A stretch of DNA of 52,565 bases from Clostridia bacterium (GTDB lineage Bacteria > Bacillota > Dehalobacteriia > Dehalobacteriales > Dehalobacteriaceae). The translations under genes and the position numbers were made by a program. Shown here one piece after another: positions 43,327-51,371 of this stretch. Numbering within the stretch: position 1 is the stretch's first letter; every line of letters starts with the position of its first letter. The notes below the pieces were generated by a model. That model was not told the origin of the DNA. It worked only from the letters and a program-made list of their open reading frames with translations, and ran no database searches. The DNA lies in contig DUPU01000169.1 of the NCBI GenBank assembly GCA_012838175.1, positions 1 to 52,565 of the forward strand, in the 5' to 3' direction.

Positions 43327-43962
43327 ATGAATAATCTTCCTATAGCGAAGGAATCCTTTCCTTTCCTTCTGGTGAGCGGTATGATGACTTGGTTTTTATA
43401 TCGCTTTGACCCATGGCTGGGTTTGATTCCTGGAATTATTTTTTTGTTTTCCCTGTATTTTTTTCGGAATCCCCCGCGCAAAGTTATTACTTGTGGGAAT
43501 GTAGCTTTGTCTCCTGCTGATGGCGTCATCACTTCCGTCACCAGAGTAAAGGAGTCGGAGTTTTTGAATGAAGAAGTCTGGAAAATTACTATTTTTTTAA
43601 GTATCCTTGATGTGCATTTTAACCGGGCACCGATTACCGGTACGGTGGAACATGTGAAATATGTCCCGGGCAGTTTTTTCCCGGCCTTTAAAAGTCATGC
43701 CTCAGATAATAACGAAAGAAATTATTTAGTAATCAGTAATGGTTTTTACAAAGTAATGGTTTGTCAGATTACCGGTTTTATCGCACGGAGAATCGTCTGC
43801 TGGGCAAAGGCAGGAGAAAACCTGAAGCAGGGAGAACGTTTTGGAATCATTAAGTTTGGATCTTGCACGGAATTATATTTACCTTTGAATTATACCATAT
43901 TAGTGGAAAAGGGGAGTAAGGTAAGAGGCGGAGTTACGGTAATTGGGAGGTATACATCGTGA
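43327..43962 (+). CDS. psd: Phosphatidylserine decarboxylase, short type
   Basis: Psd converts phosphatidylserine to phosphatidylethanolamine at the membrane using a pyruvoyl group made by self-cleavage. This 211-residue product is the short (archaeal/Asd) type. Two hydrophobic N-terminal helices come first (about 10-50), then the ALSPADGVITSV segment, DVHFNRAP and the processing site FGSCTELYLP, cleaved before S179. The Gly-Ser pair needed for cleavage is intact. The start ATG 43327 gives the typical NNLPIAKES opening; GGGAGGG lies 13 bases upstream. An alternative ATG at 43294 has no ribosome binding site. Its stop overlaps the pssA start by four bases, so the two lipid enzymes are coupled. 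Confidence 0.85.
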   Translation: MNNLPIAKESFPFLLVSGMMTWFLYRFDPWLGLIPGIIFLFSLYFFRNPPRKVITCGNVALSPADGVITSVTRVKESEFLNEEVWKITIFLSILDVHFNRAPITGTVEHVKYVPGSFFPAFKSHASDNNERNYLVISNGFYKVMVCQITGFIARRIVCWAKAGENLKQGERFGIIKFGSCTELYLPLNYTILVEKGSKVRGGVTVIGRYTS

Positions 43963-44462
43963 ATATAAGGATTTTGCCCTCATTATTTACCGTGGGCAAT
44001 TTGATTTTTGGTATTATGTCCATCCTCTATGTTTTGTCGGAAGAATATGCTCTATCATCAATCATGATTATAATCTCTATGATTTTAGATGTTTTGGACG
44101 GGAGGATCGCCCGTAGATTTGACGTATCATCCGACTTTGGCAAAGAATTGGATTCATTGGCAGATGTAGTATCCTTCGGAGTTGCACCGGCGATTCTTCT
44201 TTATACCCAAGTATTATCGGAATATAGTGGGCTGGGCTTAGCAGCGATCCTTTGGTTTGCTGTAGCCGGTGCTCTTCGATTAGCCAGGTTTAATGTGAAA
44301 ACTACAAAAGGTTATTATCAAGGGTTGCCCATTACAGTTGCAGGATCTATCATCGCTGTTCTTAGTTTTATGGCCAATCTGATTCCGTCCCCGGTCTTTC
44401 TTATTTGTGCTGCAATCCTGGGGTATTTAATGATCAGTACGATCAGGATACCTAAAATATAG
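43959..44462 (+). CDS. pssA: CDP-diacylglycerol-serine phosphatidyltransferase
   Basis: PssA makes phosphatidylserine from CDP-diacylglycerol and serine in the membrane and feeds the decarboxylase encoded just upstream. The 167-residue product has the complete CDP-alcohol phosphotransferase motif D47-G-x2-A-R-x8-G61-x3-D65-x3-D69 and about five membrane helices. The start is the GTG at 43959, with GGGAGG eight bases upstream; it overlaps the psd stop (GTGA). The pair psd-pssA shows that the cell makes phosphatidylethanolamine. Other enzymes of this superfamily (PgsA) are less likely because of the partner gene. Confidence 0.92.
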   Translation: MNIRILPSLFTVGNLIFGIMSILYVLSEEYALSSIMIIISMILDVLDGRIARRFDVSSDFGKELDSLADVVSFGVAPAILLYTQVLSEYSGLGLAAILWFAVAGALRLARFNVKTTKGYYQGLPITVAGSIIAVLSFMANLIPSPVFLICAAILGYLMISTIRIPKI

Positions 44463-44472
44463 TTATTCAAGC

Positions 44473-44499
44473 ACCAAATTTCTTCTCCTGCATAAGATA
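44473..44499 (+). promoter_or_regulatory. Possible mother-cell sigma promoter of spoVM
   Basis: CATAAGATA (44491-44499) fits the CATANNNTA -10 pattern of sporulation sigma E/K, and an AC step lies 16 bases upstream (44473-44474). It lies 32 bases before the spoVM start. spoVM of Bacillus is expressed in the mother cell. Confidence 0.4.
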
Positions 44500-44530
44500 T
44501 TTTGAGTGAGATATAAAGGAGTGATAGACG

Positions 44531-44599
44531 GTGCGTATATATTTTATCAGACTTCCCAATTTTTTAAGAAAGGTATTAAAAAAAGCTCTCCGACAATAA
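44531..44599 (+). CDS. spoVM: SpoVM, amphipathic sporulation peptide (22 residues)
   Basis: This tiny gene encodes 22 residues, beginning MRIYFIRLPNFLRK, which matches the pattern of Bacillus SpoVM (MKFYTIKLPKFL at its start). SpoVM is an amphipathic helix that recognises the convex forespore membrane and anchors SpoIVA so that the spore coat and cortex can form. The proline at residue 9, needed for the Bacillus peptide's curved-membrane preference, is present. The start is GTG 44531, nine bases after AAAGGAG (44515-44520 region), and the stop TAA is 44597-44599. It is four residues shorter than the Bacillus peptide and lacks its C-terminal tail. A terminator follows immediately. It shows that the organism can probably form endospores. 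Confidence 0.85.
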   Translation: MRIYFIRLPNFLRKVLKKALRQ

Positions 44600-44628
44600 G
44601 AAGATGCGAATATGCCGCATCTTCTTTT
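44598..44628 (+). terminator. Terminator after spoVM
   Basis: An 11-bp stem AAGAAGATGCG/CGCATCTTCTT (44598-44608 with 44616-44626), loop of seven bases, then a T-run. It begins inside the spoVM stop codon. Confidence 0.88.
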
Positions 44629-44706
44629 TTGTTGTCATAAAAATCAAAGCCCGGTATTATGCTAAGTTAGAATCCCTTGTTGGCAAGTATGTGGAGGGAA
44701 AATACC

Positions 44707-45522
44707 ATGAAGTATTACCGCCTGATTTCCTTTTATCTTTTAATAAGCATATTAGGATTATTTACTTGGTGGTTTTCCACGGAGGATTTTTCAAAAAATG
44801 TACCTTCCCTAACCGTGGCAGAGCAAGATATCATGAAGGAGAATTACCAAGCACCTTTTAATATGGTTTTTCACTTTTATCAAGCTGTGGAGAATAACGA
44901 TTGGGAAAAAATCAGAACCTTGGTTACACCTGTCTGGTGGGGAGAAATGCACCGTTCCGGCTATAAACAAAAATGGGAAATAATGATAGAAGACGACCCT
45001 TCAATTAATTTTGTGATGTTTTTAGTTGCCGGTCAAAATATAGATATGGAAAAAGGTTATGCCTGGATAATGGGTAAGGCGGATTGGACTTCCGCACAAA
45101 GAAAAATGGATGATGAAAATGTTACAATTTTTCTCGTTAAACAAGACCAGGAGTGGAAAATTAGTTCTATCCGGATAAATATCCCGGTGGAAGTAGTGGA
45201 AGATTTTTACCAGACCATTAATGAGGGCCGATTTCGCCAACTACCGGCCTATTGCACTGAAAAATACTGGCGCAAACTGAAGGCAGGTGAGGTAATCGAC
45301 TCTTTAAGAGCAGATTGGGAAAAAAATAGAACGGGAGTATACTGTGTTTTTTATTTAAAAGATTTTGGAATCAGTCGGAATAAAGCTTGGGTGAAGGGTG
45401 ACGTTTTGTGGAATCCCTTAACGTCCCGGGCAAACGAAACACAGACCACGGTATTTTTAACTAATATCAATAACGGTTGGAAAATTGAGAAAATAACCGG
45501 TCATTGGGAAGGAGAGAAATAG
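44707..45522 (+). CDS. Unknown membrane-anchored protein with two similar halves
   Basis: I do not recognise this 271-residue protein by name. It begins with a short charged start and one hydrophobic helix (about residues 5-23), so it is probably anchored with the rest outside. The exposed part looks like two related alpha/beta units: the first about 45-155 (FHFYQAVENNDWEKIRTLVTP to FLVKQDQEWKISSIRI) and the second about 160-270 (VEDFYQTINEGRFRQLPAYCTE to FLTNINNGWKIEKI). Each starts with a helix followed by strands ending in a tryptophan-rich strand, an NTF2-like pattern. The role is unknown. ATG 44707 has GGAGGG upstream. A pair of hairpins follows. Confidence 0.65.
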   Translation: MKYYRLISFYLLISILGLFTWWFSTEDFSKNVPSLTVAEQDIMKENYQAPFNMVFHFYQAVENNDWEKIRTLVTPVWWGEMHRSGYKQKWEIMIEDDPSINFVMFLVAGQNIDMEKGYAWIMGKADWTSAQRKMDDENVTIFLVKQDQEWKISSIRINIPVEVVEDFYQTINEGRFRQLPAYCTEKYWRKLKAGEVIDSLRADWEKNRTGVYCVFYLKDFGISRNKAWVKGDVLWNPLTSRANETQTTVFLTNINNGWKIEKITGHWEGEK

Positions 45523-45525
45523 TAG

Positions 45526-45576
45526 AAAAAAGGGGGCTGTTGCAAAACGAACTAAAATGTTCGTAAGCAGCAGCCC
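45526..45576. terminator. Long interrupted hairpin, possible terminator
   Basis: GGGCTGTTGC/GCAGCAGCCC (45534-45543 with 45567-45576) encloses ACGAAC/GTTCGT (45547-45552 with 45559-45564). On the - strand it runs into six T residues, so it would end leftward transcription. Its GGGGCTGTTGCAAAA end also resembles some IS inverted ends. Confidence 0.6.
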
Positions 45577-45599
45577 TGTTATGTAGTTAACAGACTTAA

Positions 45600-45643
45600 A
45601 AAAGGGTATCGTTACTACTTCAAAAAGTAGTTTTACGATGCCC
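45600..45643 (-). terminator. Terminator of the TIGR04086-type gene
   Basis: On the - strand GGGCATCGT...ACGATACCC with an inner ACTACT/AGTAGT stem is followed by six T residues. It lies ten bases past the stop of the membrane gene. Confidence 0.75.
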
Positions 45644-45652
45644 CCGTAACTT

Positions 45653-46039
45653 TTATTTAACCCCGGAAATGCCCCCGATGGCAGAGGCTAATAAGGCATA
45701 AGCACTTTTTAAAGCTAAGGAAGACCAGGAAATGTCATGGGAACTGAACAAAGACATTATTATGGTAATCAAGATAAATATAATCCCGATGGTTAAACCA
45801 TGGATTAACCCTTTATTAACGGCTGCTTTAGCGGCAACACGCCCCCCAAAAAACAAGGCTATAGTAGTAATACCTGCTCCTATTGGATGCATCCACATTT
45901 CACTTAATGGAGTGAAGTAAAACAAAAGACCTGCTATTAAAGAAAGGATAGCGACAAGTAGATAAGAGACTACTAAACCGCGTAATATCGGTCCGGCTCC
46001 CCCAGGTAGTTTTATCGAAAATTTTTCTTTTATGGCCAA
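45653..46039 (-). CDS. TIGR04086-type small membrane protein
   Basis: This 128-residue integral membrane protein has four predicted helices (about 19-42, 50-68, 76-98 and 108-126) and matches the TIGR04086/YrzE-like pattern of Clostridia and Bacilli, seen in GAGITTIALFFGGRVAAKAAVNKGLIHG. The function is unknown. The start is TTG 46039, nine bases after AAGGAGG on the - strand; starts further upstream are not preceded by any site. It stands alone on this strand between an unknown gene and the queD operon and has its own terminator. The helix and glycine patterns suggest a small membrane-structural or transport-associated protein; no catalytic residues are visible. Confidence 0.75.
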   Translation of the reverse strand: MAIKEKFSIKLPGGAGPILRGLVVSYLLVAILSLIAGLLFYFTPLSEMWMHPIGAGITTIALFFGGRVAAKAAVNKGLIHGLTIGIIFILITIIMSLFSSHDISWSSLALKSAYALLASAIGGISGVK

Positions 46040-46127
46040 GATAAAACCTCCTTGTAAATAGAATTTGTACAATCTATGCGGAAATGGGAAAAATATGACT
46101 GGGAAAATTGGAATCAACGGGTTTTGC

Positions 46128-46156
46128 TTGACTGAGTTGGGTAAAATAAATACAAT
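46128..46156 (+). promoter_or_regulatory. Sigma-A promoter of the queD operon
   Basis: TTGACT (46128-46133), a 17-base spacer and TACAAT (46151-46156) lie about 165 bases before queD. The 160-base leader shows no preQ1 riboswitch pattern that I can recognise. Confidence 0.65.
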
Positions 46157-46318
46157 GAAATTGGCGCTTTCGGTCATATTTTGAAATTTTTTCTTTGCCC
46201 GTTTTTGCTATGATGAATTGGGGACATTATCAAAAAATGCACCCTCATTTTTTTTACCTTGGAAAGGAATCTCTATTTTAGATTGGATAGATTCATAAAA
46301 TTGACGGAGGAATAATAT

Positions 46319-46708
46319 ATGTACGAATTAACTGTCCGCAGCCATTTCGATGCTGCTCACTTTTTAAAAAACTATCAAGGCAAATGTGCCCATATTCATG
46401 GTCATACATGGCAGGTAGAAGTTAAAATAAGAGGTAATAACCTGGATGAAACCGGCATGCTGGTAGATTTTTCCCTGGTTAAAAAAAATTTGCGGGCTAT
46501 TGCCGGCCAATTAGACCACTCTTTGTTAAATGATTTGGCTTTTTTTAAAGATATTAATCCTACAGCCGAAAACATCAGCAAAATTATTTTTTATAAAATG
46601 GAAGAATCATTAAAAGAATACCCGGTTTCTGTTAATTCTGTGACAGTTTGGGAATCTCCCGGTGCGGCAGCTACCTTTATTAAAGATGAAGAGGAAGGGG
46701 GCGAATGA
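46319..46708 (+). CDS. queD: 6-carboxytetrahydropterin synthase
   Basis: QueD turns dihydroneopterin triphosphate into 6-carboxy-tetrahydropterin, the second step of queuosine (preQ0) synthesis. The 129-residue product is a T-fold enzyme of normal length. The zinc ligands are H14, H27 and H29 (HFDAAHFL and HIHGHTW), the catalytic cysteine is C23, and the second-site Asp-His pair is in LDHSLLND. Start: ATG 46319 after ACGGAGG. The next gene overlaps its stop codon. With QueE and FolE downstream it forms a short queuosine/folate operon. Confidence 0.92.
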   Translation: MYELTVRSHFDAAHFLKNYQGKCAHIHGHTWQVEVKIRGNNLDETGMLVDFSLVKKNLRAIAGQLDHSLLNDLAFFKDINPTAENISKIIFYKMEESLKEYPVSVNSVTVWESPGAAATFIKDEEEGGE

Positions 46709-47445
46709 TGGAAACAGAAATTCAAGAGATATTTTCCTCGATTCAAGGTGAAGGAATTTATGTGGGTGTAAGGCAGATTTTCCTCCGTTTTGTCGGTTGC
46801 AATCTGAGTTGCACCTATTGCGATACCAGGGAAACCCAAATTAAAGGAAAGGACATGTTTTGTATTGAAATAGAACCGGGGACAGGAAAACTTGAATATT
46901 ATCCCAATCCTGTATCTGTTGATGAACTAAAAAGAATAATTATGCCCCTTAAACCTGAAATTCATCATTCCTTAAGTTTAACCGGAGGTGAACCCTTACT
47001 ACAGGTAGATTTTTTATATGAATTTCTCCCCCGGTGGAAAAGGATATGCCCGGTTTTTTTAGAAACCAACGGCACCTTAACCCAGTCATTACGAAAGTTA
47101 TTGCCTCTGATAGATATTATCAGTATGGATATTAAACTGCCCAGTGCCACAGGGCTTGATTTGTGGAAAAAACATGAAGAATTCTTAAAGATCGCCAAAG
47201 AAAAAGAGATTTATGTAAAAACAGTTTTAACCGTGGATACAATCAAGGAAGAGTTGGCTCAAGTGGTTAGAATAATTGAGAGGGTTGATCCGTCTATTCC
47301 TTTAGTTTTGCAGCCTGTAACTCCTGTAGGAGGAGTAAAGGAAATGACTCCGGATAAAGTCATCAAGATTCAGGATTATTGTAGCACCGTCTTAAAAAAG
47401 GTTAGAGTAATCCCTCAAACTCATAAAATAATAAACCAATTATAG
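46705..47445 (+). CDS. queE: 7-carboxy-7-deazaguanine synthase (radical SAM)
   Basis: QueE is a radical SAM enzyme that contracts 6-carboxytetrahydropterin to 7-carboxy-7-deazaguanine. The 246-residue product has the cluster motif C32-x3-C36-x2-C39 in [11 protein letters not shown], the substrate segment [10 protein letters not shown] and the [10 protein letters not shown] motif. An insert after the cluster is of the Clostridia type. The ATG at 46705 overlaps the queD stop (ATGA); a second ATG at 46708 follows directly. QueC, which would act next, is not in the window, so it must be encoded elsewhere or be absent. Confidence 0.92.
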   Translation: MMETEIQEIFSSIQGEGIYVGVRQIFLRFVGCNLSCTYCDTRETQIKGKDMFCIEIEPGTGKLEYYPNPVSVDELKRIIMPLKPEIHHSLSLTGGEPLLQVDFLYEFLPRWKRICPVFLETNGTLTQSLRKLLPLIDIISMDIKLPSATGLDLWKKHEEFLKIAKEKEIYVKTVLTVDTIKEELAQVVRIIERVDPSIPLVLQPVTPVGGVKEMTPDKVIKIQDYCSTVLKKVRVIPQTHKIINQL

Positions 47446-47459
47446 AAAGGATAAGGGAA

Positions 47460-48026
47460 ATGGATAAAGAACGAATAGAGCATGCTGTCAGAGAAATTCT
47501 GGAAGCAATTGGAGAAGATCCTCAGCGTGAGGGTTTAGTAGATACTCCCAAGAGAGTCGCCCGGATGTACGAGGAAATATTTTGCGGACTTCAAGAAGAT
47601 GCGAAAAAGCACTTAATGGTACAGTTTTTTGACGAAAAACATGAGGAAATGGTCCTGGTCAAGGATATTCCTCTTTATTCCATGTGCGAACACCATTTAA
47701 TGCCCTTTTACGGTAAGGCTCATGTGGCTTATATCCCGAGAAAAGGTAAAATAACAGGACTTTCCAAATTGGCCAGAACGGTAGAATGTTTCGCCAAAAG
47801 ACCTCAGGTACAGGAACGACTTACTTCTCAGATTGCCGATGCTATTATGGAAACATTAGAGCCCCGTGGGGTCTTAGTAGTAATTGAAGCGGAACACATG
47901 TGCATGACCATGAGAGGGGTAAAAAAACCCGGCTCTGCTACCATTACCTCTGCCGTACGAGGTACTTTTGCCTCAAATCAAGCTACCAGGGCGGAGGCCT
48001 TTTCGTTAATTAAAAGTAAAAGTTAG
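47460..48026 (+). CDS. folE: GTP cyclohydrolase I
   Basis: FolE makes dihydroneopterin triphosphate from GTP, the first step for both folate and queuosine. The 188-residue product has the zinc ligands in MCEHHLMPF and the late HMCMTMRGV segment, and the [12 protein letters not shown] opening. Tetrahydrofolate carries the methyl branch of the acetyl-CoA pathway, and the product is also the substrate of QueD upstream, so its operon position serves both. Start: ATG 47460 after GAAAGGATAAGG. Confidence 0.94.
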   Translation: MDKERIEHAVREILEAIGEDPQREGLVDTPKRVARMYEEIFCGLQEDAKKHLMVQFFDEKHEEMVLVKDIPLYSMCEHHLMPFYGKAHVAYIPRKGKITGLSKLARTVECFAKRPQVQERLTSQIADAIMETLEPRGVLVVIEAEHMCMTMRGVKKPGSATITSAVRGTFASNQATRAEAFSLIKSKS

Positions 48027-48036
48027 GAGGATGGAA

Positions 48037-48234
48037 ATGGAAGAGGGGAAAAGCTCATTGGAGACCAAAGGCTCGGGGAAGATGGAATTAATTGCCGTGA
48101 AAAATTTTCCTGCCTGGGAAAACATGTATAAGATTGTAGATTTTTTAAACAAAAGTTTAAAAGATCATCATTTAATGTTTGGCTTAAAAAGCGGAGAACA
48201 GGGAACAATGTCTATTACCATATATGAGGTTTAA
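48037..48234 (+). CDS. YpmA/DUF4264-like small protein
   Basis: This 65-residue cytoplasmic protein resembles the DUF4264 (YpmA) family of Firmicutes. The C-terminal part, NMYKIVDFLNKSLKDHHLMFGL, carries the family pattern. The function is unknown. I chose ATG 48037, six bases after AGGAGG (48025-48030); the ATG at 48031 touches that site. The ribosome binding site overlaps the folE stop, so translation may be coupled, and lepB starts three bases after its stop. Confidence 0.75.
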   Translation: MEEGKSSLETKGSGKMELIAVKNFPAWENMYKIVDFLNKSLKDHHLMFGLKSGEQGTMSITIYEV

Positions 48235-48237
48235 AAC

Positions 48238-48771
48238 ATGGGTGTTAAAGTTAATAAAGTGAAACATTTTATCATTGAAGCCCTGACTACTATTATTATT
48301 GCTGCGTTGATTACCATAGTACTGGAAGCTTTTGTTGTGGATAACCGGATCATTCCTACTTCGTCCATGTATCCTACAATCTATGCCGGGGATATGGTTT
48401 TAGTCAATAAATTTGTTTTTCGCTTTCAAACTCCTGAAAGAGGCGACATAATTGTTTTTGAACCTGATGAAAATATAAGTGAAGATGATTTGATCAAAAG
48501 AGTTATTGGCCTGCCGGGGGAAACAATTGAGGTTAAAAACCGGCAGGTATATATTGACGGGGAACCAATAGAAGAGCCATATTTAAATGAGGCTCCCCAG
48601 TATGATTTTGGCCCAGTTAAAGTACCGGAAGGACATTTGTTTGTTTTAGGGGATAATCGAAATTTAAGCTTTGACAGTCATCGCTGGCCTGATCCTTTTT
48701 TGGAAATTAAGTCTGTTAAAGGTAAAGCTTTTTTCCGGTACTGGCCTTTAAAAAGAATGGGAACATTGTAG
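48238..48771 (+). CDS. lepB: Signal peptidase I
   Basis: Signal peptidase I cuts signal peptides from exported proteins at the outer face of the membrane. The 177-residue protein has one N-terminal membrane helix (about 11-33). The catalytic Ser43 lies in IPTSSMYPT and Lys87 in LIKRVIGLPGE, with the later GDNR box. It is the short Gram-positive type. Start: ATG 48238, with GAGG nine bases upstream inside the end of the previous gene. The neighbour upstream is the small YpmA-like gene and surE follows after 18 bases. Confidence 0.93.
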   Translation: MGVKVNKVKHFIIEALTTIIIAALITIVLEAFVVDNRIIPTSSMYPTIYAGDMVLVNKFVFRFQTPERGDIIVFEPDENISEDDLIKRVIGLPGETIEVKNRQVYIDGEPIEEPYLNEAPQYDFGPVKVPEGHLFVLGDNRNLSFDSHRWPDPFLEIKSVKGKAFFRYWPLKRMGTL

Positions 48772-48789
48772 TTTAGGAGGTTAATTTAT

Positions 48790-49566
48790 ATGAAAATACT
48801 TTTAACCAATGACGACGGAATTCAGGCTGAAGGTATTCAAACATTAAGAAGGGCATTGAGTGAAATTGCCGATGTTACAGTTGTGGCACCTAGTTACGAA
48901 AGAAGTGCCACCGGTCATGGTATTACCGTACATAAACCTATTCGGGCAGAAAGAGTTAAACTAAAAGGTTCGGATAAGGAACACTGGTCAGTTGTAGGCA
49001 CACCGGCAGATTGTGTGAAACTGGCTTTAGAAACCTTGTTAAAGGAACCGCCTGATCTGGTTGTATCCGGCGTAAATCATGGGGCCAATTTGGGAACAGA
49101 CGTTTTGTATTCCGGAACGGTTTCCGCAGCCATTGAAGGAATGATTAACGGGCTTCCTTATGTGGCTGTATCTCTGTATGATGATTCATTTGTGGATTTT
49201 ACTTTTGCGGCGCAATTTACTGCAAAACTGTGCACTTTACTTCGCTTAAAAGGATTCCCCCCGTCTACCTTGCTAAATGTAAACATCCCGGGAAGTCAAG
49301 CCCATGACATTAAAGGTGTACGGGTCACCAAACTGGGTTCAAGGCACTATATTAATACGGTGGAATGTCGGAAAGATCCCAGAGGCCGGGAATATTTTTG
49401 GCTGGCAGGAGATGTGGTTAATGTAGAAGGTGACGGGGATACAGACGTGGATGCGGTAAGAAATAATTATGTCTCTGTAAGCCCTATTCATTTTGACTTA
49501 ACCAATTATCAAGTGATAGATACGGTTAAGTCCTGGGGATTCGAATCACTCCTTAAAGAAAATTAA
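48790..49566 (+). CDS. surE: 5'-nucleotidase SurE
   Basis: SurE is a metal-dependent phosphatase that removes the phosphate from nucleoside monophosphates and other small phosphates in the cytoplasm. The 258-residue product has the metal-site motif TNDDG (D8 and D9), SYERSATGHGIT, GTPADCVKLAL, and the SGVNHGANLGTDVLYSGTVSAA stretch. Start: ATG 48790 after TAGGAGG. It lies 18 bases after lepB. Its stop codon overlaps the stop codon of spoVB on the other strand, so no terminator separates the two convergent genes. Confidence 0.93.
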   Translation: MKILLTNDDGIQAEGIQTLRRALSEIADVTVVAPSYERSATGHGITVHKPIRAERVKLKGSDKEHWSVVGTPADCVKLALETLLKEPPDLVVSGVNHGANLGTDVLYSGTVSAAIEGMINGLPYVAVSLYDDSFVDFTFAAQFTAKLCTLLRLKGFPPSTLLNVNIPGSQAHDIKGVRVTKLGSRHYINTVECRKDPRGREYFWLAGDVVNVEGDGDTDVDAVRNNYVSVSPIHFDLTNYQVIDTVKSWGFESLLKEN

Positions 49567-51110
49567 CTAAACCATTTATTGAAGACAGGCAATCTCTTAA
49601 TGGTAGATGTGGGCAAACCTCCGATGAAAAAGAGTAAAATAAAATAAAGAACATAAGAAAGGAGGACAGAAATAATCATAGCCAGAAGGAGATTTCCGTA
49701 GAATAAACGTAGTTGTTCATCTATAAATTTAAGGGCAAAAAAAGACAGCAGCCCTATGGTGACAGGCTTTATCAGAATTTTGGACAAAGGCAGGCTGATT
49801 TGAGCATTTCTGGTTAAATAAAGAAGATTAAATGAACACCCAATAAAGTAACTTAAGCTTAAAGCAAGAGCAGCACCTTTTATTTCCAGACCCTTAACCG
49901 GGGTGAGGAGCAGGATGCCCCCGATAAAACAAATCCCGGAACAGATATTATTAAACAAAAGCATTTTTACCCTGCCCATACCTTGCAGAATACTGGTCAG
50001 GGTTTGCTGGAGGTAACAGAAAATCCCGCCCAGGGCAAGAATTCTTAAAGGTTCTCCGGCGGGAGGGGCATGGAAAATTAAAGTGCACAACTCGCCGGCA
50101 TAATAGTAAAGAACCACCATACTGGGGACCGAGAATACGGAAGTGATCCAAAGAGCCTCACTAATCCGGTGTTTTAACAGTTTTTTGTTGGTTTTTCCGG
50201 ACAGTTCTGCTACAGCCGGCATAATGGATACGGACATCGACATGGTAATAATACTGGGCAGGTGTAAAAGAGATAAAGCCACTCCGGAAAAACGTCCATA
50301 AATTTCTGTGGCAGTTCTCAAATCATTTCCGGCTAACATTAATCCCCTAGGAATTAATGATGCTTGCAGAGTCATGAGAAAACTTGCTAAAAGCCGGGTA
50401 AGGGTAACAGGGATGCCAAAGGTATATAACCTTTTAATTAATATCCAAAAACCGGTGGAAGGGGAGAATTGGGCTTTTACCTTTTTTCTCTTATATCTGG
50501 CAACCATAAACAATAGACCGGCCAACTCTCCCGCAACGGAAGCCAGGGACACTGCTACTATGGCTATTTCCAAGCCGTATTTTTTGAGTTTTATTGCTAA
50601 GGTAATACCTACCAAAACCCGCACGATTTGCTCCACAGTCTGCCCGAAACCAATGGCGGAAACCTGTTTGATTCCTTGAAAATAAGCGCGAAAAGCAGAG
50701 CAGGATGAAATGATAAAAACTGCCGGTATCATAGTGACAAAACAGAAATAAATGCGCCGATCCGAAACAAAGTGTTCCATAATCCAAGGAGCAAAATTTA
50801 TAACCAAAAAAGTAGTAATCATCCCGGAAGTGATTAGCAAAAATAAGGTCAAGCGAAAGGTTCTTTGTACATTGCCCCAATTTCCTTTGGCCATTTCTTC
50901 CGCTAATATTTTGGACATGGCCAGGGGTATACCCCAGGTGGTGATAACAATAATAAAGGTATAAAAGGGAGTTACCATTTCAATTAAACCGATACCCTCA
51001 GTACCTAAAACTCTGACTAAAAATACGCGGTAAAAAAAACCTAAACACTTTATTAAGAAGTTTGACATTAAAAGAATTATGGTTCCGTAGAGTAGACCTT
51101 CCCTATTCAT
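49563..51110 (-). CDS. spoVB: SpoVB-type polysaccharide/lipid flippase
   Basis: This 515-residue membrane protein of the MVF/MOP superfamily has about 14 helices and is close to SpoVB, a lipid-linked precursor flippase needed for the spore cortex; MurJ and other Wzx-like flippases are the alternatives. The opening GTIILLMSNFLIKCLGFFYRVFLVR and the segment ILALGGIFCYLQQTLTSILQGMGR are SpoVB-like. The ATG at 51110 is preceded by GAGGTAATA on the - strand. It faces the EF-G-like gene. The adjacent spoVM and the lipid genes fit a spore-forming organism. The stop overlaps the surE stop by two bases. Confidence 0.88.
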   Translation of the reverse strand: MNREGLLYGTIILLMSNFLIKCLGFFYRVFLVRVLGTEGIGLIEMVTPFYTFIIVITTWGIPLAMSKILAEEMAKGNWGNVQRTFRLTLFLLITSGMITTFLVINFAPWIMEHFVSDRRIYFCFVTMIPAVFIISSCSAFRAYFQGIKQVSAIGFGQTVEQIVRVLVGITLAIKLKKYGLEIAIVAVSLASVAGELAGLLFMVARYKRKKVKAQFSPSTGFWILIKRLYTFGIPVTLTRLLASFLMTLQASLIPRGLMLAGNDLRTATEIYGRFSGVALSLLHLPSIITMSMSVSIMPAVAELSGKTNKKLLKHRISEALWITSVFSVPSMVVLYYYAGELCTLIFHAPPAGEPLRILALGGIFCYLQQTLTSILQGMGRVKMLLFNNICSGICFIGGILLLTPVKGLEIKGAALALSLSYFIGCSFNLLYLTRNAQISLPLSKILIKPVTIGLLSFFALKFIDEQLRLFYGNLLLAMIISVLLSYVLYFILLFFIGGLPTSTIKRLPVFNKWFS

Positions 51111-51371
51111 TATTACCTCGCCCTTAATTTCTTTTTTACTTTGTCCGGCTTGTTCTTAGGATAGAAATATGCTTTTCCCGGGTATTATAGTACCAATAAA
51201 TGGGGAAACTGTTAGAGATAAGGAATTAGATAGGTAATTCATTAAAAAAAGTTTTAGGTTAAGAAGGGTTTTTTAGGATTTGGGGCTAATATATAGTGAT
51301 ACGATAAAAATAATCCATTATAATCTTTAGTAAGAGCAACAAAATTATTTCGGAACTGAAGGAGGATACAC

